Shown here in pieces: positions 53,780-62,460 of a DNA stretch of 64,000 nt. The notes beneath the pieces are model-generated. The model saw only the letters and a program-made list of their open reading frames with translations, ran no database searches and was not told the DNA's origin. The position numbers and the translations under genes were made by a program. The stretch covers positions 186,001 through 250,000 of the forward strand of contig JACIVX010000001.1 of the NCBI GenBank assembly GCA_014361295.1, in the 5' to 3' direction. Position 1 is the stretch's first letter. Each line of letters opens with the position of its first letter. The DNA is from Methanomassiliicoccales archaeon (GTDB lineage Archaea; Thermoplasmatota; Thermoplasmata; Methanomassiliicoccales; JACIVX01).

Positions 53780-55226
53780 ATCTCGTTGACAACTGTTCTT
53801 CAATAATCCTTTCAATTTCTTCGATGAACTGCATTTCTTTTCCTGAGTCGATTGTAGCACCAGCTGCAATGTTATGTCCTCCTCCAATCCCGCCAACTCT
53901 TTCCGACGCTCGTTTGACCGCTTCCGCAAGATCAAGGCCTTTTCTCACAAGTTCTCTTGTGGCTCGAGCCGAAACCTTCACCTTATTTTCTTCAGAATAA
54001 GCAAAAGCGACAATTGGAATGTCCATAGAAACTTCTCCTGAGCCAAGAACCATTCCTGCAACGATGCCAACGATGCTATCGAGTATTTCGTCCCTGCCGT
54101 GGAAGTACTGAACAATCCTTCCCTTCGTCACTCCCACCTCTTTGACAAGGGCGATCGCATCTGCCAGATTTCCTCGATGGTTCTGAAGCAGACGCATGCC
54201 GATTTGGAGTGCCGCGTCCCTATCGCCTTTGCATATTTTCATTCCAATATGTCCTTCGCCATATCTTCCGCACGCGTTCAGTAATGTTGAAAATTCTTTC
54301 GCGTCGTGAAGCGCGGTTTTCGGTCTCTCATCTTCGAGAATGTAGACATCGCCGATCAGTCTTTTAACGGCCCAGTGGCCACTTCCCGAATCGAGTAGAT
54401 GGTGGCAGAGGGCTGAGGCGATTTTCCTTTTTTCCTCAAATAGCAGGTCGACCCAGGAACGCCACACTTCTCCCTCAACAAGAGGGATATTAAGTCGTGC
54501 GAGGAATCTCTCGCACGATGCCGCATCGTTCGTCAGCTGCGGGAGAATCGGATCGGTTGAATACTGCAACATCTTGCTGACAGGTCTTGTTTCTCTACCG
54601 AAGATACGGATGTCCCTGATCGATGTCATCTTTTTTTGCTTCTCGGCCTCTTCGAGAATCTGTCTATTAATTCCCATAAGCCTACATTCCGCAGAATCCT
54701 GGAGGTCTCCGACCGCTCCGATAATCGCGAGAGGTGCCAAGTCTTTGTTTTTTTCCGCTATCTCCCGTGCGACCATGTATGTTGTTCCTGCGCCACTTAT
54801 ATGCAGCGAGCCGTCGATACCGAAAAGATGGGGATTGAGATGCTTTTGAAGAAAACTCAGAAGGTTGACCCTTCCTCTTGTCGTTCTTTGTCCTGTGCCT
54901 GGTTCGGGAAGATGGTGATCGGTCACGCATGTGCAGGGATGCGAGATTTTGGAATATACACCGCTTCCCATGTCAACGAGCCACACCACGTCAGCTGGGT
55001 CTCCATTGATCCGCGCGATCTCTGTCTCATCTAGTCTTTTGACGAAACGCACTGAGTGTTCGATCCCTTCCCTTTCGAGTGCGGTCGAAGCAATCGATGC
55101 ACCGCAGATGCCATCGGCATCGATGTGGGCAATAATGGAGACTCTAGCCGCGCCGAGCAGGATCTCTGCGAGATCCTTTGCCGCATTCGTGAATCCTTCG
55201 ATATCCATTGTTTTTGACGGCGTCAT
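53769..55226 (-). CDS. DHH-family single-strand exonuclease (archaeal RecJ-like)
   Basis: A 485-residue DHH/DHHA1 phosphoesterase. Motifs in order: IIAHIDADGICGA, VVWLVDMGSG, the CVTDHHLPEP Asp-His-His block, HISGAGTTYMVAR, and the C-terminal DHHA1 motif GGIGGGHNIAAGATI. This is the archaeal RecJ/GAN group, which degrades single-stranded DNA and may associate with GINS in the replisome. ATG 55226 overlaps the upstream stop as ATGA, so it is coupled to the RNase H-like nuclease gene. Confidence 0.88.
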   Translation of the reverse strand: MTPSKTMDIEGFTNAAKDLAEILLGAARVSIIAHIDADGICGASIASTALEREGIEHSVRFVKRLDETEIARINGDPADVVWLVDMGSGVYSKISHPCTCVTDHHLPEPGTGQRTTRGRVNLLSFLQKHLNPHLFGIDGSLHISGAGTTYMVAREIAEKNKDLAPLAIIGAVGDLQDSAECRLMGINRQILEEAEKQKKMTSIRDIRIFGRETRPVSKMLQYSTDPILPQLTNDAASCERFLARLNIPLVEGEVWRSWVDLLFEEKRKIASALCHHLLDSGSGHWAVKRLIGDVYILEDERPKTALHDAKEFSTLLNACGRYGEGHIGMKICKGDRDAALQIGMRLLQNHRGNLADAIALVKEVGVTKGRIVQYFHGRDEILDSIVGIVAGMVLGSGEVSMDIPIVAFAYSEENKVKVSARATRELVRKGLDLAEAVKRASERVGGIGGGHNIAAGATIDSGKEMQFIEEIERIIEEQLSTRFNE

Positions 55227-56014
55227 GGGTTCAACCCGTCCATTCGGTCGCGCAGGCCAATACAGTGTGTAAGCTTGTCTTCGAGATGCTGATAGGCATA
55301 TTTTGCGATAGCTACGAGATTTCTGGTGTCCTCCTCATTGTATCTTTTGAGAAGCTCAAGGGCGTTTCGGCTTCCTTTCCTTTCCCATAGTCTCCACAAA
55401 TAGGCCGCATGTTCACCAGTGAGAAATTCTACAAGTCTATCCCTCTTGATCCCAATGAGATGCTCAGCATTCTTCAACCCCCCGGTCATGCCTATACGCC
55501 TGCATGCATGGCGAAGATCAAAGTGGGGAACATTAGGGATGGAAAAGGGAAAATGGCGTTGCAGGATCGGTAAATCAAAGCTGCTACCGTTGAACGATAC
55601 AAGCATCTTACAGCCCGAGAGAAATTCACGAAGGCTCTTTTCGTTGAGGTCATAGCCTCTGATGAACACTCGTGTCTTTCCATTTCGATGAACTCCGACC
55701 ATCGTGATCCTGCAATTCTGATGAAGTCCATCAGTTTCGATATCAATATATGCTGCTTCTTTTTCAAAATAAGAATAAAGTCGCCAGTGTTCAACTGGAG
55801 GCAATGTACCGACAAAATACTGGGAGTGACCTGCCTCAAGAAAATTCTGCGCTGTCTGAAGGATCCTATCACATTTTTCTTTTCGACGTCCAGAGAATCC
55901 AGTTATCGACCTTGCCTTGATGAAACTATCCCAGTCGCAAATTCCTCTTTTCCACAGTGCCGCCTCTGTAGCTCTTCCGACTGAGGGCAGGATGATAAAG
56001 GAACGTCGAATCAT
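55223..56014 (-). CDS. YprB-type RNase H-like exonuclease
   Basis: A 263-residue predicted DEDD-fold nuclease. The start MIRRSFIILPSVGRATEAAL is the helix-hairpin-like N-terminus of YprB proteins. Catalytic acidics are in YIDIETDG, FNGSSFDLPIL and RYNEEDTRNLV (~residue 235). The frame is open back to 56128, but the ATG at 56014 gives the conserved start. The ATGA overlap with the RecJ-like gene suggests a repair or replication function in common. Confidence 0.85.
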   Translation of the reverse strand: MIRRSFIILPSVGRATEAALWKRGICDWDSFIKARSITGFSGRRKEKCDRILQTAQNFLEAGHSQYFVGTLPPVEHWRLYSYFEKEAAYIDIETDGLHQNCRITMVGVHRNGKTRVFIRGYDLNEKSLREFLSGCKMLVSFNGSSFDLPILQRHFPFSIPNVPHFDLRHACRRIGMTGGLKNAEHLIGIKRDRLVEFLTGEHAAYLWRLWERKGSRNALELLKRYNEEDTRNLVAIAKYAYQHLEDKLTHCIGLRDRMDGLNP

Positions 56015-56184
56015 TTCTTGGCTTATAAAGACTGATATCTCTTGAAAAGTTTTTGTAGGGATTGGCGAAAGTGCCTTTCTGTGGCAGTATTCTGAGCTAC
56101 GATTGGACCTGGGATTGGAGACAAACACTAGATCAGAAGCCTAGCTGAGAAAAGAAGATAAATATCCCAAATTAAGGTGTTGTT

Positions 56185-56925
56185 TTGGTCGGTTATAGAA
56201 TGGAAGTTTACGAAATCATGCCGGGAATTCTGATCGCTAATGATCTTTGCGTTGTTGATGAATCGGAAGGGTTAGTGGCGATTGCGGACCTTCATATCGG
56301 CATGGAATCAGCATTGGAAAAGGAGGGCATTCTCATTCCAAGGATGCAGACGGCGACGATGAGGGACTCGCTTATTAGGATTATTGATAAGTATGCTCCT
56401 GAGCAGATCCTCGTTGTTGGTGACATAAAACATGAATTCAGCAAGAATCTCGAGCAAGAATGGAACGAGGTTCGATCGATGCTTTCGTTACTGCGCGAGC
56501 ATTCAAATGTCATTCTCATTAAAGGGAATCATGACAATTATCTCAAGACGATTGCATCGAAAATGGGAATCGAGGTTCTTGACAGTTTTTCGACGAAAGG
56601 AATAACTTTTGCGCACGGTCACATAGATATCGATCGGAGACCGTTGATCATCGGGCATGAGCACCCTTCTGTGAAGCTTCTCGATAGAGTAGGAGCGGCG
56701 ATCAAGTTGCCGTGTTTTGTCTTTCTTAAAAAGGAAAAAGTCATCGTCCTGCCCGCATTCAGCCCACTTGCAATCGGGGTCGATATCGCGAGAGCAGGGC
56801 CATCTGAATGTCTTTCACCAATCCTCCAAAAAGCAGATCTCGCCAAGGCGGAAGTCTTTGCGTGCAGTGAGGTCGGTCTCCTCAAACTCGGGAAAATTGA
56901 GGGGATCAGATCTCTATCTGAGTGA
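56185..56925 (+). CDS. Calcineurin-like phosphoesterase, archaeal SbcD/Mre11-related
   Basis: A 246-residue metallophosphoesterase. The metal blocks are IADLHIGME (D-x-H), VVGDIKHEF (GDxxH), KGNHDN and HGH plus GHEHPSV, as in the archaeal family of SbcD/Mre11-related phosphoesterases. Start TTG 56185 follows AAGGTG; ATG 56200 lacks a ribosome site. It is divergent from the nuclease operon. A role in DNA metabolism is suggested by family only. Confidence 0.85.
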   Translation: MVGYRMEVYEIMPGILIANDLCVVDESEGLVAIADLHIGMESALEKEGILIPRMQTATMRDSLIRIIDKYAPEQILVVGDIKHEFSKNLEQEWNEVRSMLSLLREHSNVILIKGNHDNYLKTIASKMGIEVLDSFSTKGITFAHGHIDIDRRPLIIGHEHPSVKLLDRVGAAIKLPCFVFLKKEKVIVLPAFSPLAIGVDIARAGPSECLSPILQKADLAKAEVFACSEVGLLKLGKIEGIRSLSE

Positions 56926-57092
56926 TCGTTTCACGGTCAGAATTTTGTCAGATCTAGGAATCATCGTATCAAATCGATATTGGTGGGTTAATCACCCATC
57001 CAGTTGATTAAAAAATCCTTTTTGTTTATTGCAAGAATACGAAATTGCTTTAGCAGTATTGACCTTGCGCAGAAATGGGTACTAAATTTAGG

Positions 57093-57100
57093 TTTAAATC
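57093..57100 (+). promoter_or_regulatory. TATA box of the microprotein-AmrS transcript
   Basis: A tttaaatc element is followed after ~20 bases by the tandem 18-base repeat and 108 bases later by the microprotein start, so the leader would hold both repeat copies. Confidence 0.45.
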
Positions 57101-57120
57101 TTTGAACGGATATTAGTATC

Positions 57121-57156
57121 CATAGATTCCATTGAGGTCATAGATTCCATTGAGGT
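57121..57156. repeat. Perfect 18-base tandem duplication in a leader
   Basis: Two exact adjacent copies of catagattccattgaggt at 57121-57138 and 57139-57156. Each ends in GAGGT, a Shine-Dalgarno-like core. They lie in the leader of the microprotein gene. Confidence 0.85.
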
Positions 57157-57200
57157 GCCACTAAGGCGCTTGGAGTGAAAATTAAAAGAGGTCGTTAACC

Positions 57201-57296
57201 GTGCCCGAATGTATTGTCTGTGGATTTCCCCTGCAGAAAAATCAAATCAAGTGCCCGGTTTGTGGGGCATCCCAATACGAAGAGGATGACTACTAA
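57201..57296 (+). CDS. 31-residue zinc-ribbon microprotein
   Basis: A GTG-initiated frame of 31 codons with a GAGGTC site 7 nt upstream (57188-57193). The protein has two knuckles, CIVCGFP and CPVCGAS, 14 residues apart, and an acidic tail (QYEEDDY). It is therefore a minimal zinc or iron ribbon, rubredoxin-like in spacing. It ends 17 nt before the AmrS-type gene, in the same direction, so they are probably co-transcribed. Function unknown; a cluster or metal donor for the radical SAM enzyme is one idea. Confidence 0.7.
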   Translation: MPECIVCGFPLQKNQIKCPVCGASQYEEDDY

Positions 57297-57313
57297 CTTT
57301 AGCAGGAAGAATT

Positions 57314-58402
57314 ATGCAAGATCCTGTTGCGAGATACTGGTCCGTGGAAGGTGAAGGGGTCAGATGTCTCCTCTGCCCTCGTCGGTGTTACATCAGTGAG
57401 GGTAAGAGCGGGTACTGTTTAGTGAGGATCAATGAAGGGGGAATTCTTCGATCTGCGAATTATGGAAAAGTTTGTGCATCGGTCGTCGATCCTATCGAGA
57501 AAAAACCTATTTTCCATTATAAACCAGGCGCCAAGCTCTATTCACTCGGGACATTTGGATGTAACATGGATTGTGCAAATTGTCAAAATTTTTCCATTGC
57601 AAGATCTTCTGGCGTTGATGTCGAATTTCGCTCGACAAATAGCGATGTGATCGTAGGAGAAGCTCTTAATAAAGGGGTCGATGCGATTGCATGGACCTTC
57701 AATGAACCGATCGTATGGTACGAATTTGTTCTCGACGTATCGAAAGAAGCGAAACGTCGTGGTCTCTTTTCGATCATCAACACCAATGGTTTTATTGAAA
57801 GAGAACCTCGCAATGAACTGTTTAAGTACATTCAGGTTGCAAACATCGATGTGAAGGGATTCACCGACGAGTTCTACCGCACAAATTGTCATGCGCGGCT
57901 TTCGGATGTGCTTGAAACATGTATCGATGCAAAGCGCGCTGGTGTTCATGTCGAATTGACCTTCTTACTTATCCCGGGGATGAACGATCGTGCAGATGAG
58001 ATCGAACGATTCTCGAATTGGGTCGTTGATGAACTGGGCTCGGAAACTCCTGTGCACTTTTTCAGATTTCAACCTTCATACAAACTTTCACATCTTCCGG
58101 CACAAAGCATAGAAAAACTCAGGGAAGCATATGAAATTGCGAAAAAATGCGGAATCAAGTATCCGTACCTTGCGGGAGTTATCGGCGACGAACATCAGAA
58201 TACATATTGTCATCGATGTGGCGCGCTTGTTGTTGAAAGAAAAAGCGAAGCGGTTAGCGAAAAGATATGCTTAAAGAAAGGCGAATTGAGCCGTTTCTGT
58301 CCGACCTTTTCACCTGTAAAAATCTATCTTCATGATGGCAAATGTCCTTCGTGTGGAGAGAGCATCCCCATTGTTCTTGCTGACCAAATCACCAATTGTT
58401 AA
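57314..58402 (+). CDS. amrS: AmrS-type radical SAM enzyme with C-terminal zinc ribbon
   Basis: A 362-residue radical SAM protein of the AmmeMemoRadiSam system group, related to PFL-activating enzymes. N-terminal CLLCPRRC and GKSGYC precede the cluster motif CNMDCANCQN (CxxxCxxC, ~residue 80). INTNGFI, IDVKGFTDEFYRTN and ELTFLLIPGMND are family blocks. A C-terminal extension (~295-362) has CHRCGAL and CPSCGES, an extra zinc ribbon. The AmmeA and Memo partners are not adjacent. Instead, the zinc-ribbon microprotein lies upstream and the corrinoid locus begins 100 bases downstream. The reaction is not established. Confidence 0.85.
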   Translation: MQDPVARYWSVEGEGVRCLLCPRRCYISEGKSGYCLVRINEGGILRSANYGKVCASVVDPIEKKPIFHYKPGAKLYSLGTFGCNMDCANCQNFSIARSSGVDVEFRSTNSDVIVGEALNKGVDAIAWTFNEPIVWYEFVLDVSKEAKRRGLFSIINTNGFIEREPRNELFKYIQVANIDVKGFTDEFYRTNCHARLSDVLETCIDAKRAGVHVELTFLLIPGMNDRADEIERFSNWVVDELGSETPVHFFRFQPSYKLSHLPAQSIEKLREAYEIAKKCGIKYPYLAGVIGDEHQNTYCHRCGALVVERKSEAVSEKICLKKGELSRFCPTFSPVKIYLHDGKCPSCGESIPIVLADQITNC

Positions 58403-58416
58403 TATGTGGATCGTGT

Positions 58417-58435
58417 TGGATGGTGTATCCATCCA
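58417..58435. promoter_or_regulatory. Inverted repeat upstream of the corrinoid gene's TATA box
   Basis: TGGATGG and CCATCCA are perfect 7-base arms around a 5-base spacer, ending 8 bases before the TATA box at 58444. It may be an operator, or a weak hairpin after the AmrS stop codon. Confidence 0.5.
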
Positions 58436-58443
58436 TAAAAGGG

Positions 58444-58452
58444 TTTATAATA
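58444..58452 (+). promoter_or_regulatory. TATA box of the corrinoid protein gene
   Basis: A tttataata element is placed about 50 bases upstream of ATG 58502; a GGAGGGAG ribosome site lies at 58488-58495. Confidence 0.6.
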
Positions 58453-58501
58453 GAGCACCCCAATCCAAAAAACACATCCCAAATTGTGGAGGGAGCGCTG
58501 A

Positions 58502-59146
58502 ATGAGTAATGAAATTCTCGACAAGCTAGCTGAAGTCGTTGTAAAGGGAAAAATCAAAGAAGCAAAACCGCTGGCGGAACAGGCACTCAACGCGGGAATT
58601 CTACCACAAACGATTATCTTCGATGGTTTGAGCAAGGGAATGGCTGTTGTTGGTGAGAAATACGAGAAGAAGGAATACTTCTTGCCTCAGGTCCTTTTGT
58701 CCGCCCAAACAATGTACGCCGCGCTCGATGTTGTCCTTCCTAAACTCAAAGTTGAGGCCGCAAGCGCGAGCGGTAAGATTGTCATCGGCGTTGTGGAAGG
58801 GGATGTCCATGATATCGGAAAGAACATCGTTAAAGCGATGCTTACCGGTGCTGGCATGACGGTGTTCGACATGGGCAGAGATGTGCCACTCAAGAAGTAC
58901 ATTGAAAAGGTTCAGGCTGAGAAGGCCGATATCTTGGCGACATCCACCCTTATGACTCCGACCCTAGCAGGAATGAGAGAGCTCGAAAGAATGCTCAAAG
59001 AGGCAGGGTTGAAGGGCCCCGTCAAGACAATGATCGGCGGCGGTGCGACTTCAAAGGAGTTTGCAGCTCAAATCGGTGCCGATGCGTGGGGATACGATGC
59101 GATCGAAGCTGTGAAGATCGCAGAAGAACTTCTTAAGAAGAAATAA
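58502..59146 (+). CDS. Methyltransferase corrinoid protein (MtbC/MttC/MtmC type)
   Basis: A 214-residue B12-binding protein. Residues ~1-85 are the helical cap (EILDKLAEVVVKGKIKEA, ending in YFLPQVLLSAQTMYAALD); residues ~90-214 are the Rossmann B12 domain with EGDVHDIGKNIVKAML, whose His103 is the lower cobalt ligand, then STLMTPTLAGM and GGGATSKEFAAQIGAD. It carries the methyl group between a substrate-specific methyltransferase and a second methyltransferase. It opens the methyl-transfer locus and is followed by a strong terminator, so it may be produced in excess. Which substrate (methylamine, methanol, methoxy or other) cannot be told. Confidence 0.93.
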   Translation: MSNEILDKLAEVVVKGKIKEAKPLAEQALNAGILPQTIIFDGLSKGMAVVGEKYEKKEYFLPQVLLSAQTMYAALDVVLPKLKVEAASASGKIVIGVVEGDVHDIGKNIVKAMLTGAGMTVFDMGRDVPLKKYIEKVQAEKADILATSTLMTPTLAGMRELERMLKEAGLKGPVKTMIGGGATSKEFAAQIGADAWGYDAIEAVKIAEELLKKK

Positions 59147-59156
59147 ATCAGTTTTC

Positions 59157-59185
59157 GAGGGCTTTGCCCTCAAGTAATTTTTTTA
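59157..59185 (+). terminator. Terminator after the corrinoid gene
   Basis: GAGGGC and GCCCTC (59157-59171) form a perfect 6-bp stem with a TTT loop, followed by a T-rich run. Confidence 0.75.
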
Positions 59186-59254
59186 TATTATTAGCTAAGT
59201 TGAACATCTCTTCATGCGGATATCTCTTCATACTAATCTAATAGCGTGGTTTGA

Positions 59255-61237
59255 ATGTCAGTCGCTAACTTACAAGTGGTTTCTGATATGTGCAGGCTTG
59301 GTCTTGGGATCGATACTGGTGGTACATTCACAGATGGCGTTGTGGTCGATTTAACCACTCACAAGGTTCTCGCAAAGGCGAAGTCACCAACGACATATCA
59401 TGATCTTTCGATTGGTATAAGAAACGCCGTCGCAGAAGTACTTAGGATTGGTAATTTTCGACACGATGACATTAGACTCGTCGGCATTTCGACAACAATT
59501 GCTACGAACTCAGTACTTCAGGGACGCGGAGGTCGCGTGGGTCTGATAGGGATTGGCTGGAAACCTCAAGACAACTGGGAACTTGGTTGTGACATTGCTA
59601 GATTTGTAAAGGGTGGTCACGATTCGGTGGGAAATCAGAATGAACCGCTTGATGAAGAGGCGCTTGAATCGGCAATCACAGAAATGCTGCATCAGGTCGA
59701 TGCGATCGTCGTTTCGAGCATTTTCAGCATATGCAATCCAGCGCATGAAATTCGGGCAAAAGAGATGATCCAGAAGCACACAGACATCCCAGTTGTTTTG
59801 AGTCATGTGCTGACTGGGGATCTCGGAATCTATGAAAGGACGGTTACGGCACTTCTCAATGCAAAATTAATTCCCATCATGAAACAATTCATGTCCTCAG
59901 TCGAAAAATCCCTAAAAGACCTTGGTCTTGCGGCGCGGATCATGGTTTTTAAGGGCGACGGAGGCTTGATGTCCCTTGAAATGGCGCAAGAGCGACCAAT
60001 CGAGACAATTCTATCTGGCCCTGCGGCAAGTCTCATGGGTGGAAAAGTTTTGGGTCATGTCGAAGATTGCATCGTTGTCGACATCGGAGGGACTTCAACG
60101 GACATCGCTTTCATGGAGCGTGGATTTCCTAAATTGACTCAAGAAGGCGCCGTTGTCGGAGGTTGGAGAACGCGTGTCAAAGCGATTGACATATGGACAT
60201 GCGGTCTTGGTGGCGATTCGATCATCTGGCTCGATGAAGATGGTGAAATCTGTATTGGACCGGAGCGGGTCATTCCTCTTGCAATTGCTGCTCTTTCAAG
60301 CAACACATTCAAAGAGCGCATGAAGAAATACTCCGATACAGGATTTTATGTTTCGACCTCTCTTGACTTTTCTGGTCTGAAAGAAAATGAAATGAAAATT
60401 CTTCGATTCTTGAATGAGGCTGGGCCTTCAACGCTTTTCGAAATCATGGACGGCGTTCCTGAAGTTGTTTTGACGAGAGATGTTCTCAACAGTCTCAAAC
60501 TTAGAGGTCGTGTCCTCCAGACGGGAATAACACCAACGGATATCATGCATGTCGCTGGACTTTATCGGGTAGGGGATGTTGAAGCATCCGAGATCGGTAT
60601 CAATTTCATCGCAGAAAAATCAAATCTCCCGCCAGATCAATTTATTGCGAAAGCGCTCGAGCGTATGGCCACACGTGTTGGGGAAGAGATCATTCGTAAG
60701 ATCATCTTTGATGAAATTGGCACGTCGACAGGTCCAAAGGCGCTAACCTGTGTACTCCAGGCATGTACCGGTGAGAAGCGTTTCAGGAATCTTGATTTGA
60801 AAGCGGCCCTTGATCGGCCTATCGTCGCAATCGGCGCTCCCGCCAAAATTTTTGCGGAACCGCTTGCTAAGAGGATGGATGTGAAGGTCATCGTTCCTGA
60901 ACATCACGACGTGGGGAACGCGGTAGGCGCCGTATGCAGCCGCGTTACTGAGTCCATTACAGTGCATGTTTATCCAAAGGATTGCAAGTTCCTTGTCTTT
61001 GCTCCGGGGACAACTCCGATCGATTACATGCATGTCGAGGAAGCAGTCGCTGCCGCGAAATCATATGCTGGACATTTTGTCAGGGATCGTGTTGAATCGG
61101 TCGGCGTCGAGGGTGAAATACAAGTCAAGTTCGATGTCATTGAACGTCGCTTTTGCGACGGATATGGCAAAGAAATGAAATTCATCAACTGGATTGACGT
61201 AAAAGCGACAGCAATGGGCGTCCCCAAGCTCAAATGA
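59255..61237 (+). CDS. Hydantoinase/oxoprolinase-family ASKHA protein with inserted helical segment
   Basis: A 660-residue HyuA-type protein. The ATP-binding ASKHA blocks are GLGIDTGGTFTDGVVVD, ISTTIATNSVLQGRGG, LSGPAASLMGG and VVDIGGTSTDIAF. A segment of about 55 residues (~375-430; NEMKILRFLNEAGPSTL, then LNSLKLRGRVLQ) looks like an inserted winged helix; the second ASKHA half and a beta-rich C-terminus follow. Homologues hydrolyse N-methylhydantoin, 5-oxoproline or acetone-type substrates with ATP, usually with a HyuB partner, which is absent here. ATG 59255 is used; M12 at 59288 is the family-like start. Placed between corrinoid protein and methyltransferase, it may release or activate a methyl donor (inference). 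Confidence 0.85.
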   Translation: MSVANLQVVSDMCRLGLGIDTGGTFTDGVVVDLTTHKVLAKAKSPTTYHDLSIGIRNAVAEVLRIGNFRHDDIRLVGISTTIATNSVLQGRGGRVGLIGIGWKPQDNWELGCDIARFVKGGHDSVGNQNEPLDEEALESAITEMLHQVDAIVVSSIFSICNPAHEIRAKEMIQKHTDIPVVLSHVLTGDLGIYERTVTALLNAKLIPIMKQFMSSVEKSLKDLGLAARIMVFKGDGGLMSLEMAQERPIETILSGPAASLMGGKVLGHVEDCIVVDIGGTSTDIAFMERGFPKLTQEGAVVGGWRTRVKAIDIWTCGLGGDSIIWLDEDGEICIGPERVIPLAIAALSSNTFKERMKKYSDTGFYVSTSLDFSGLKENEMKILRFLNEAGPSTLFEIMDGVPEVVLTRDVLNSLKLRGRVLQTGITPTDIMHVAGLYRVGDVEASEIGINFIAEKSNLPPDQFIAKALERMATRVGEEIIRKIIFDEIGTSTGPKALTCVLQACTGEKRFRNLDLKAALDRPIVAIGAPAKIFAEPLAKRMDVKVIVPEHHDVGNAVGAVCSRVTESITVHVYPKDCKFLVFAPGTTPIDYMHVEEAVAAAKSYAGHFVRDRVESVGVEGEIQVKFDVIERRFCDGYGKEMKFINWIDVKATAMGVPKLK

Positions 61238-61411
61238 TTTGTTTATTGAGCAGTGGGGAAATTTACGTGCCAAATCGTCGATTTATGGAACAATGTTGCA
61301 TCTATAGATCACAAAATGCATAATAAAACAATAATCTGCGAAACATTGAAGTAGATCGGTCTCGATAAGTTAAAAAGCAGGTTATTGATGATTCCATAGG
61401 AGGGAAATTTT

Positions 61412-62419
61412 GTGGATAACGGAATGAAACCACGGGATCGAGTGCTTGCAGCTCTCAACCGGAAGCCGCTAGACAGACCTCCAGTTGTCTGTTTCACGCA
61501 GAGTGCGACTGTGGATCAGATGGATGCTGTCGGTGTTTACTGGCCTGATGCACACACTGACCCGGAAAAAATGGCGACACTCGCTATGGCAGCGAACAAG
61601 GTTTTTGGGCTTGAATCGGCTCGCCTGCCCTTCTGTCTGACAGTTGAAGCCGAAATTATGGGAGCTCAGGTCGACCTGGGAAAGGTGGACCGGACGCCGA
61701 TGGTTAAGCAACACCCATATGAAGCTTCCAGTGAGGTTGAGATTCCAAAAGATTTTGCGAGCCGCGGACGTGCGAAAGTGGTTATCGAAGCGACAAAGAT
61801 TCTGAAGAAGAAGACCGAAGGTAAATTGCCAGTCGTTGTTGGGACGACAGGACCATTTACGATCGCCGGACATCTCGTTGGGACTGAGAACATTCTGTTG
61901 TGGATCATCACGGATCCTGACTCGGTTCACAAGTTCCTCAAGATTGCAGCCGAAATTGAACACCAATATGTCAAGGCGATCGCAGCTGCGGGCGCGGATG
62001 TCATCGTGATGAGCGATCCATCAGCGTCAACCGATATGCTCTCAGGCGAGATGTTCGATGAGTTCGCCGCACCATATATCAAACAAGCATTCTCGGGTAT
62101 TGAGGCAAAGAGAGTTCTCCACATCTGCGGTGACACGACAATACTATTGGAACACATGATGGCAACCGGCGTTGACGGCTTAAGCATCGAAGAGAAAGTC
62201 GTTCCGGAGAAGGCGGTCGAAATTGTGAATAACAAGGTAGCACTCATTGGAAATGTCGGCGTCGTGAAGCCGTTGCTGCAGGGAACACCCGATGACGTTA
62301 TGAGGGACGCTAAGAGAGTGGCGAAGGCAGGATTCCATCTTGTCGCCCCAGGTTGCGGTCTTGCTGCGCGGGTTCCGAAGGACAACATTCAGGCTCTGGT
62401 CAAAGCGGTAAAAGGTTAG
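61412..62419 (+). CDS. MtaA/MtbA-type zinc methyltransferase (uroporphyrinogen-decarboxylase fold)
   Basis: A 335-residue TIM-barrel methyltransferase: MKPRDRVLAALNRKPLDRPP at the start, VGTTGPFTIAGHLVG, and the zinc set His237, Cys239 (HICGDTT) and Cys315 (PGCGLAARVP), which hold the thiol substrate. Family members move the methyl group from a methyl-corrinoid protein to coenzyme M; relatives in non-methanogens use tetrahydrofolate or tetrahydromethanopterin. GTG 61412 has GGAGGGA 7 nt upstream. The corrinoid gene is 2.3 kb upstream. It is followed by a strong terminator. The exact acceptor is not shown by sequence. Confidence 0.9.
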   Translation: MDNGMKPRDRVLAALNRKPLDRPPVVCFTQSATVDQMDAVGVYWPDAHTDPEKMATLAMAANKVFGLESARLPFCLTVEAEIMGAQVDLGKVDRTPMVKQHPYEASSEVEIPKDFASRGRAKVVIEATKILKKKTEGKLPVVVGTTGPFTIAGHLVGTENILLWIITDPDSVHKFLKIAAEIEHQYVKAIAAAGADVIVMSDPSASTDMLSGEMFDEFAAPYIKQAFSGIEAKRVLHICGDTTILLEHMMATGVDGLSIEEKVVPEKAVEIVNNKVALIGNVGVVKPLLQGTPDDVMRDAKRVAKAGFHLVAPGCGLAARVPKDNIQALVKAVKG

Positions 62420-62430
62420 AGCTGAAAGAT

Positions 62431-62460
62431 GGGAATCGCCGATTCCCTTTTATTTTTTTA
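62431..62460 (+). terminator. Terminator after the methyltransferase gene
   Basis: GGGAATC and GATTCCC (62431-62447) form a perfect 7-bp stem with a 3-base loop, followed by TTTTATTTTTTTA. Confidence 0.85.
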
